Below are positions 1-7,800 of a stretch of DNA of 9,186 nucleotides, piece after piece (the first letter of the stretch is position 1; each line of letters opens with the position of its first letter). The DNA lies in NCBI GenBank assembly GCA_910585855.1, contig CAJUGZ010000172.1, forward strand, positions 1-9,186. The letters run 5' to 3'. A program made the translations under genes and the position numbers. The notes under the pieces are model-generated. The model was not told the DNA's origin. It ran no database searches and saw nothing but the letters and a program-made list of their open reading frames with translations. Origin of the DNA: an uncultured Lachnospiraceae bacterium. Its GTDB lineage: Bacteria; Bacillota_A; Clostridia; Lachnospirales; Lachnospiraceae.

Positions 1-1731
1 ATCCAAGACTGCTGGATGGCTTCTTACAATCAGTTCCTTGTTCATATCCATTCCATGTACTATATCTTCAGAAATATGAAGCTTTTCCGCCCATACTTTA
101 TTGCTTTTTGAAAACCGTCCATCCCACGGTAACTGTTGAAGTGTATTTGCAAGGATAAAAGCAAGACGTTCCGAGCCGTATTCCTCCACTATGGGATTAA
201 GCACTTCTTTATTAAGGTTCAATCCGTTATAATTCTGCCGGATTGCGTCTACAACTGCTTGCTTACATTCCTTATCCAATTTTCGAGATACTCTGTACTC
301 ATCCAGTTCTCCATGCTCAACAGCATAATTCAACGTATGATGATAAACGATAGGGCAATCTGCTTTCTCCGTATCTGGTTTTGAAAATAGGTTGAACTGC
401 TGATAATCTTCCTTTTGTTCTGAAAAAAAAGAATCAGACCGTTTCTCACCATCTGATTCCTGTTTTTCTCTATTTAATTGTATATCAGTTCCGGCAATAC
501 GATTTCCTCTGCTCGTTGTTGAATATTGTTCATTTTCTGAACCCAAAGCATCTGATTCTGTTCCTTGAGTGCTTCGTTCACTCCTTCTGCTTCTGCCATC
601 TGTGTACTCAAAAGTTCCATTCTCTCCTCCGCCTGTTCCTGTATGGTATACAGATGCTCCCACAGTTCCCCGGTCAGAGTCATTACGGCAAACATGGTAT
701 GCTGGTGTTCCTTCAGATAGGCTCTCCTCATCAAGCCGTATTTTCTCAGTTCCTGCTGTGGCTTCTCGTCCTCGTCCATCTCGATGTCTGGTATCAGATA
801 ATCCCCTTCTTGATGATAAGTAATACTCATTTTCTTTTCTCCCTTCTTTGTTAAGGTCATTCCTTTTTGTATTTTGTTGTACTTGCTCTTCACTTTTTCC
901 CTTTAAAGTATTAAAGCATAGATCAGACTTTTTTTCAAGTCTTTTTTGTGATAAATTTTCTGTTGTATCCCTTTCTTCTATTTTATAAGTACGAATTACT
1001 TTACCTATTTGAATAAGAATCGGCTTTACTTGTTCATTGATCACATCACCAATAGCAGATACTACAGCAATCGTATTAAATTCATGAAGATATGTAAAAG
1101 AAAATTTCTCTATCAGCTCTTCTTTATTTGCACCACATCTTAATAAAATCATGTAGCTAATACTTTCTTTTATCATTTCTCTGACATGAATAGAAAGATT
1201 GGATTCATCTAGTTTTTCAAGAAAACTATTTTCTAAAAAATGCTGCACCTGCTGAATTGCTCCTTCACCACACTCCTGTACAATCTGATCTGCTATTTCT
1301 TTTATATATTCTGAAAAAGAATTTTCATTATTTTTTATCTCATAAGTAGTTTTTAAAGAATCTAAAACTATTTCCTCAAATTCTGACTTCATTTCCCACA
1401 AAACCGGAAATCTTCCAATTCTTTCTGCCTTATGTACATCCGAAATATCAAATACATATTTCAATTTTGGTCTTACTGCATCTGCATCAATCAATGCAAT
1501 TCCTTTTGCTCCTTTATTGATCCAACAATTCATTTTTGTATTCCAAATTTCAACCGATGCACAAGCAGTAGCATCTGGTCGCTGGGCATAAATTAAAACC
1601 TGATCTTCAAATGAATATTTATAAAAATGTCCTGCCGTTTCAAGAAATCTCATCCAATTGATTTTACTTTTTACAATTTCTTCTTTTGTATCCTCGGAAA
1701 GTTTGGAAATTTTATAATATTTATTTGTCAT
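1..1731 (-). CDS. N-terminal part of a large DUF3849-containing mobile-element protein (SNF2-helicase/methylase type), 3' end beyond window
   Basis: Reading the minus strand from the ATG at 1731, I found 577 consecutive sense codons and no stop before the left edge, so the gene is cut by the window. Residues 1-250 match the N-terminus I recall from the 2000-3000-residue helicase/methylase-type proteins of clostridial Tn1549-like elements: YKYSFEDQVLIYAQRPDATAC (about 37-57), NKGAKGIALIDADAVRPKL, then LLRCGANKEEL near 196-206. Residues about 300-420 are a Gly/Arg/Ser/Thr/Glu-rich low-complexity linker that coincides with the nested tnpV. Residues about 458-577 resemble DUF3849 (HTLNYAVEHGELDEYRVSRK, LAFILANTLQQ, WDGRFSKSNKVWAEK). 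The catalytic helicase and methylase domains expected downstream are not in the window, so the enzymatic role is inferred from family. The role is presumably DNA processing during transfer or establishment, in the cytoplasm. An in-frame ATG at 1755 lacks a ribosome site, so 1731 is preferred. Confidence 0.75.
   Translation of the reverse strand, partial: MTNKYYKISKLSEDTKEEIVKSKINWMRFLETAGHFYKYSFEDQVLIYAQRPDATACASVEIWNTKMNCWINKGAKGIALIDADAVRPKLKYVFDISDVHKAERIGRFPVLWEMKSEFEEIVLDSLKTTYEIKNNENSFSEYIKEIADQIVQECGEGAIQQVQHFLENSFLEKLDESNLSIHVREMIKESISYMILLRCGANKEELIEKFSFTYLHEFNTIAVVSAIGDVINEQVKPILIQIGKVIRTYKIEERDTTENLSQKRLEKKSDLCFNTLKGKSEEQVQQNTKRNDLNKEGRKENEYYLSSRRGLSDTRHRDGRGREATAGTEKIRLDEESLSEGTPAYHVCRNDSDRGTVGASVYHTGTGGGENGTFEYTDGRSRRSERSTQGTESDALGSENEQYSTTSRGNRIAGTDIQLNREKQESDGEKRSDSFFSEQKEDYQQFNLFSKPDTEKADCPIVYHHTLNYAVEHGELDEYRVSRKLDKECKQAVVDAIRQNYNGLNLNKEVLNPIVEEYGSERLAFILANTLQQLPWDGRFSKSNKVWAEKLHISEDIVHGMDMNKELIVRSHPAVLD
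474..830 (-). CDS. tnpV: TnpV-family transposon-encoded protein, nested inside the large mobile-element gene in another frame
   Basis: This 118-residue protein matches the TnpV family I know from Tn4451-type and related clostridial elements: an N-terminal TYHQEGDYLIPDIEM, then KYGLMRRAYLKEHQ, a Glu/Gln-rich helix, and the typical C-terminal end QMLWVQKMNNIQQRAEEIVLPELIYN. The biochemical function of TnpV is not established. The frame is open upstream to an ATG at 893, but the start at 830 fits the family's N-terminus and has AAGGGAG eight bases upstream. The whole gene lies within the coding sequence of the 1-1731 protein, on the same strand but in a different frame, ending with TAA at 474-476. 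The DNA here is near 50% G+C by hand count, against roughly 20-35% in the preceding part of the outer gene. No stop interrupts either frame. It could instead be a non-expressed relic, but the intact family ends and ribosome site argue against decay. Confidence 0.78.
   Translation of the reverse strand: MSITYHQEGDYLIPDIEMDEDEKPQQELRKYGLMRRAYLKEHQHTMFAVMTLTGELWEHLYTIQEQAEERMELLSTQMAEAEGVNEALKEQNQMLWVQKMNNIQQRAEEIVLPELIYN
839..845 (-). promoter_or_regulatory. Ribosome binding site of the nested tnpV
   Basis: AAGGGAG lies eight bases before the ATG at 830. It sits inside the coding sequence of the outer gene, where no ribosome site would otherwise be needed. It decides the tnpV start at 830 over the upstream in-frame ATGs at 860 and 893. 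Confidence 0.7.
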
Positions 1732-1736
1732 TTTTA

Positions 1737-1741
1737 CTCCT
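1737..1741 (-). promoter_or_regulatory. Ribosome binding site of the large DUF3849-containing gene
   Basis: AGGAG lies five bases before the ATG at 1731. A second in-frame ATG at 1755 would add eight residues (MKQKTGVK) but is preceded only by an A/T-rich stretch with no Shine-Dalgarno match, so the 1731 start is chosen. Confidence 0.7.
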
Positions 1742-1765
1742 GTTTTTTGTTTCATTTTTTTATAA

Positions 1766-1805
1766 GTCAGAAAAGATCACACATTTTTTGCTGATCTTTT
1801 CTGAC
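1766..1805. repeat. Perfect 14-bp inverted repeat in the gap between the giant surface gene and the mobile-element gene
   Basis: The arms GTCAGAAAAGATCA (1766-1779) and TGATCTTTTCTGAC (1792-1805) are exact reverse complements around a 12-base spacer. On the plus strand the hairpin is followed three bases later by six T (1809-1814), which is terminator-like, but no plus-strand gene needs ending there. On the minus strand, where the genes run, it is followed by TTATAAAAAAATG, so there is no U-tract. It lies 48 bases past the giant gene's stop and 24 bases before the AGGAG of the next gene. An 11-base direct repeat ACACATTTTTT (1779-1789 and 1804-1814) overlaps it. A regulator operator, an RNA-stabilising 3' hairpin or a weak attenuator are all possible. 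I saw no convincing -35/-10 pair in the 122-bp gap. Confidence 0.7.
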
Positions 1806-1853
1806 ACATTTTTTACAATTCCATTATTTCACTTTTATTATTCTCTTTTATTC

Positions 1854-4800
1854 CTACTCCTTTGTATTTTTCTCTTTTCTTGAAGCAAGGGCAAGTATCG
1901 TTCCACCAGCTAAAAATAAAAGTATTACGAAAATAACAGGAATCATCCATTTAAGTGTTGTTTTTTCTGATCCTTCCTCTTTCCCCTCTTCCACTGTTTC
2001 TAATTCCATAACAGTTGTTTCTTCTGAAGAGATTATCACTTCTTCTGTACTCTCTTCTTGTTTGCTAGTTTCTTCTGTCTGAGTAGTTTCTGTTGGAGAG
2101 GTTTCTTCTACTTGAGTAGTTTCTGTTTGAGTAGTTTCTACTTCTTTTACTTTCAAAGATTCTGCATCATTTTCATTTTTAAGAATAACAATTAATTGCT
2201 CATAATCAATTCCGTTTTGCTCTAACAATTCCTGCACAGGTTTTTGTTTCTCTATCATAGTTTCTAATCCGATAATAATTTCCTCTTCTGTTATAAGATG
2301 CTTTTCTTTCTCTATAAGTTGTTTGGATAACTCTTCTAGTTTCCCTTCTAACTTTTCTATCTCTTTCTCCCTTTCTATTAATTTATTCAATAAACGATCG
2401 CCTTCTAATTGAAGATCTTCTCGCTCTTTCGTCTGCGTTTCAAAACGCTTTTCTAATTCCATTATCTTCTGCTTCAATTCCTGATTTTCTTTCTCTAGTC
2501 TAGTTTTTTCTAAATTACTATCATCAGAAGATGAAGAACAATTTCCATTTGATTCCAAACTTTCTATCTCTTTTGCCTGTGATTGTACTAATTTTTCTAA
2601 TTCTATGATTCTTTCTCTTTGTTTCTCATTTTCTTTTTCTAAACTAGACTTTTCTGACTGTAATGAAGAAATTGTTTGATCTAATTTTTCTTTTTCCTCC
2701 TTTAAATTCTTATTTTCCCCTGTTATTTGATCCAACTGGATTTCAAACCTTCCTATTATCTGCTCAAGCGAAAAAATTTTTTTGTTTGCATCTTCCAATT
2801 CTTTTATTCTTTTTTCCAGTTGTTCCATAATATTTAACACATTTTCCAAAACTTTCTCTAATTGGTTCTGCAAACTGCCTTCTCCCTCTGTCATACCAAG
2901 CTGCTTCATTAAATCCCTTATGATTTCAATATAACTACTTAACCTATCTTTCATATCCGTAACCGTTCCGATTACCTCTTCATAATCTGCATTTTTATCT
3001 AATCCCAGCAATTCTTTTAATTTTGCCAAAAACTGATCTGCCTGTTCTTTCTGCTTCACAATTTCCTCCAGAAGTTTTTTCAACTCTTCTGTGGTATCCG
3101 CTGAAATATCTTCCCTTCCTAATAAAATTTGAATGGTTTTTGTCATCGTATCCTGTTGATTTACCATATCTGTTAATTTCTCATAAATATTAGTAAGGCG
3201 AACCGTTACGGCTGAACCTGTTACAATACTTGAATCAGCCAAATTACTTTCATCTGGTATCCGAATCAATCCTTCTACATCACCAAGGTATTCCCAGTAT
3301 TCTTTTAAAGTTTCTTTCATATTATGAACAGAATCTGTAACATCCTTATAACTTGCATTTTCGTCTAAATCAAGCATTTCTTTTAATTCTGTCAAAAACA
3401 AATCTGCTAGGTTTTTCTGTTTTATAATTTCATCCAGAAGATTTTTCAGTTCCTCTGCGTTTTCTACACGAATATCTTCCCTTCCTAACAAAATCTGAAT
3501 GGTTTTTGTCATCATATCCTGCTGATTTACCATATCTGTCAATTTTTCATAAATATTAGTAAGACGAACCGTTACGGCTGGACCTGTTACAATAGCTGAA
3601 CCACTTGCTACATCACTTCCATCTGGCATCTCAATCAATTCTTCTACTTTACCTAAATACTGCCAATATTCCTGCATCGTATCTTTCATAGCAGAAATTT
3701 TTTGATATAGTTCTTCATCCGTATCATATACACTAAGTTCAACAAGTAATTTCAAACTTTCTATAAAACGATTTGCTTTCTTTTGCTGCTTTTCGATTTC
3801 TTCTAATAATTCTTTCAATTCTTCTATCGTAGAAAAATCTGCTGTACTATCATTTAACAAATCCTTTATCGCTTGTTTCATCAGTTCCATTTGTTTATAT
3901 AGTTCTGTTATCTTTGTTTGCACGTTATTAAGTTCTTCTTTTGCTTCTGCACCTGTTGTCAATGAATGAGATCCATTTGTACCTTCTGTTTTTAAAAGTT
4001 CTTCCGTATAATCTAATAAACTTCCATATTCATTCAATATTTCCTTCCAATTTAATATTTTTTGATATAATTCTTTATTCGTAGCATCTCCATTCAAACC
4101 GACTAACTGTTTTAATGTTGCCATAAAATCAAAGGTTTCTTGTTGCTGTTGTAATACTTCTTTTAAAAGTTCCTCTAATTCCTCTGCATTATCTGGATTG
4201 GATGCAGCATCCCCAAGCAATGTCTTCAATAATTCTTTATATAGCTGAAGCTGTTTATACATATCCTGTATTTTTACATATACTACATTGGTTTCCTCTG
4301 AAACTGTTCCTCCTTGACTTCCTAATTGTATAACAGTCTGTACTTCTTTTAGAAATTGACGATATATTCCTAAATTTTCTTTCATTTTTGAAATGTATTG
4401 ATATAATTCCTCATTCGTTGTATTTGGATCAAGTCCCAAAAGCCCTTTTAAACTATCTATATAGATTCGAAGAGAATCGGCATAATCTCGAAGTGCTTTT
4501 ATTTGAGCTGTTATTGCTTCAACCAACGTTTTTCCTTCCGTATCTACACCAAGATTATCAAGCGATTTTAAAATTTCATCTAACTGATTTTCTAAACTCT
4601 TTAACACTTCAACTGTCTGGATAATTTTTATAGTTGTTTCTTCTAACTGGCTTTCCAAAGATCCGCTATTTTCCACTCCCATCAGTTCTTTTAATTCTTC
4701 CAGATTTTTTGTATATAGATCCAAATCTTTTGTAAGTTCATCTACTTTTTCTTTTATCTGATTTAATACCTCTGTATTTACTGTTCCATCTGGATTAAGA

Positions 4801-7800
4801 ATGGTATCTGTAATACCTAATTTTTCTTTTATATATACAATCTCTTTTAGTAACACTTCTTCATTTGACTTTACTGTTTCAATTTCAACCTTTAATTTTT
4901 CTAAAATTTCTGGAAGTTTACTTATATCTGCATCAGGATCTTCTTCAAACATAATCAGAATTTTATCAATAATAGTTTTAAGTTCTGTTAATTCTTTTTC
5001 ATCTTTTAATAACCTGTCTACTACTTCTCTAACTCCACTTTCCAGATTATGAATATCACTGGCTGTATTTCCAGTAAGGTCAACAACAATATCTGCTTCT
5101 GCAAGAATTGACTGTAACCGCTCTGCCAATGCTTCATATCCTGCAAGATCCTCCTGAATTTTATGTTCCATTTCGTTTACAATCCGAACTAATCCTATGT
5201 AATCATCTCGCTTAAGACCAAGATGTGCCATTAACTTAGCTAAGTCAGGAGAATATCCTGTAATCGGAATCACATACTCTAAACCAGAACTTCCTGCTGT
5301 TAAAGTAATTTCAATATTATTCGTCCCTACATACTTTACTTTTGTATTTCCCAATTCAAAATCTCTATTTTTTGCAGTCATAGTTGATCCATCTGAAAAA
5401 GTGATGTTTACCGTAATCATATCCTTTGTTACATCAATCCCTTTTGTAATATCATACTCACCATTACTGCAATAACTATCATTTGTATATTGTTTATCAA
5501 AATTATCATTTAAAACAGCACTAACACCTGTGATATTTTTCCATGTTGCTGTTAAAACCACATCATTGGCTGGCTGTATAAAAGTTGTTTCTGGGCTTGT
5601 TTCATCAGCGAGAGTAACTCCACCACTTACAAGCACCCATCCACAAAAATAATATTTATATCTTGAGCCAGCATGGATGGTTGCAGTTGACTGATAAGGT
5701 ACACGTTGTAAACTTGTGGAATCATCTCCACCATTTGCTGTTGTCACATTATAATAATTTACTTCCCAAATTGCTTTAATCGTAACATTAGCTGCACCAA
5801 GCGTAAACGTTGTGACTGGACTTGTTGGATCTAAAATAGTAATGTCACCAGATGTCACTTCCCACTCTTTAAACGTATATCCTACCCGACTTCCGGCACG
5901 AATTACAATCGTAGAATTATAATCGTAAGTCCCACCTCCTGTTGCTCCATCTCCACCATTTCCGTCAACGGTTACTTGATATTGATTGATTTTCCACGAT
6001 GCAGTCACTGTTACATCATAATCTTCCATAGTAAAAGTTGTTTTTGAAGAAGACGCATCCTTAAGAATTACATTTCCTCTATTGACTGTCCACCCTGCAA
6101 ATGTATAACCTGTTTTTGTTCCTGCATCAATTGTTACAGTTGAACCATAAGCAATATGACTCATATCACCAGTTGAACCTGCAGCTCCATTATTCACGGC
6201 TACATTATGTTTATTTGCTTCCCATACAGCATACAACGTTGTATTAGAAGTAATCCCTGTTATTGTAGCATTATTAGAATATTGCACTCCACCGGATGCA
6301 CTGGTACTCCATCCTTTAAAAGTATGTCCATATTTTGTAAATACATTGGATTTTAATTCTCCTCCGGTATATGCAATGCTGCTGACATCCATTGTACCAT
6401 TCCCGCCATTTGCATGATAAGTAACCGTATAATAATTCACTTCCCATATAGCATATAAGGTTATATTGGATGTAAGGTTTGTGATAGCTGCTCCATCTTC
6501 ATATACCTTTGAACCAGATGCACTAGTAGCCCATCCTTTAAACGTGTATCCTGTTCTTGTAAAAGCATTTGCTTTCAAATTTCCACCAGTATATGCAATG
6601 CTGCTAGAATCCATTGCACCATTCCCACCATTCGCATTATAAGTAACCGTATAATGATTTACTGTCCAATTTGCCGTCAGGGATACATTACCTGCTGGCT
6701 GTATAAAGGTTGTATTGGAACTGGAAGCATTTGCAAGACTTACTTCACCGGAATTTATTGTCCATCCTGTAAATGTATAACCTGTCTTTGTCCCTGCTTT
6801 TATGGTTACAGTTGAACCATAGTTATGTGTTCCTGCCCCGGATGCTCCTGTTCCACCATTTGTTATACTAGTTGTATATTCATTTACTTCCCATACTGCA
6901 TATAAAGTGACATCTGATGTAAGATTTGTAATGTTTGCTCCATTTTCATACACTTTTGAACCAGATGCACTGGTAGCCCATCCTTTAAATGTGTATCCTG
7001 TTCTTGTAAAAGCATTTGCTTTCAGATTTCCTCCAGTATATGCAATACTACTGGAATCCATTGATCCACTACCGCCATTTGCATGATAAGTGACAGTATA
7101 ATGATTCACTGTCCAATTTGCTGTCAGGGATACATTACCTGCTGGTTGTACAAAGGTTGTATTGGAACTGGAAGCATCTGCAAGATTTACCTCACCAGAG
7201 TTTACCGTCCATCCGGCAAATGTATATCCCGTTTTTGTTCCTGCTTTTATGGTTACAGTTGAACCATAATTATGTGTTCCTGCCCCAGATGCTCCTGTTC
7301 CACCATTTGTTATACTAGTTGTATAACTATTTACTTCCCACACTGCATATAAAGTAATGGCTGATGTAATTGCCGGGAGGGTACTTCCTGTTGTATAAGT
7401 TGCTGTCGTTGCTGTACTGCTTGTACTCCATCCTTTGAATGTGTATCCTACTTTACTTCCATTATAAGATGGAACTTTCGTTGAGCCTGTACCAATTACC
7501 GTTCCTACTGAACCAGTACCACCATTTACATTAAAACTATAATTGATAGGACTCCATACTGCATACAAAGTAGTCCCTGATGTAATTGTCGGAAGAGTAT
7601 TTCCTGTTGTATAAGTTGCTGTTGTTGCCGTACTGTTTGTACTCCATCCTTGAAAAGTATATCCTGTTTTGCTTCCATTATAAGATGGAACTTTTGTCGA
7701 ACCTGTACCGATTACTGTTCCCACTGAACCAGTACCACCATTTACATCAAAATTATAATTGATAGGACTCCATATTGCATATAAAGTCATATCAGAAGTA

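Noticed and set aside
136..384. Plus-strand open frame of 82 codons
   Set aside because: It is antisense to the DUF3849-like domain, which is continuous and recognisable on the minus strand.
516..854. Plus-strand open frames of 112 and 84 codons
   Set aside because: They are antisense shadows of the region where two minus-strand genes overlap. They have no recognisable domain and no convincing ribosome site.
474..893. Longer tnpV starting at 893 or 860
   Set aside because: The extra N-terminal residues (KSKYNKIQKGMTLTKKGEKK) do not match the TnpV family, and the strong AAGGGAG lies before the ATG at 830.
1732..1853. A promoter for the DUF3849-type gene in the gap
   Set aside because: A TATAAA at about 1758-1763 resembles a -10 box, but no -35-like hexamer sits at 16-18 bases upstream of it. 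The signal is too weak to call.
1686..1883. Plus-strand open frame of 65 codons rich in Phe and Leu
   Set aside because: It crosses the intergenic gap and the ends of two minus-strand genes. Its hydrophobic look comes from T-rich DNA, not from a real membrane protein.
1854..2000. Sortase LPXTG-type anchor at the C-terminus of the surface protein
   Set aside because: The membrane segment and basic tail are present, but no LPXTG or close variant precedes them. The nearest residues are EKTTLKWMIP.
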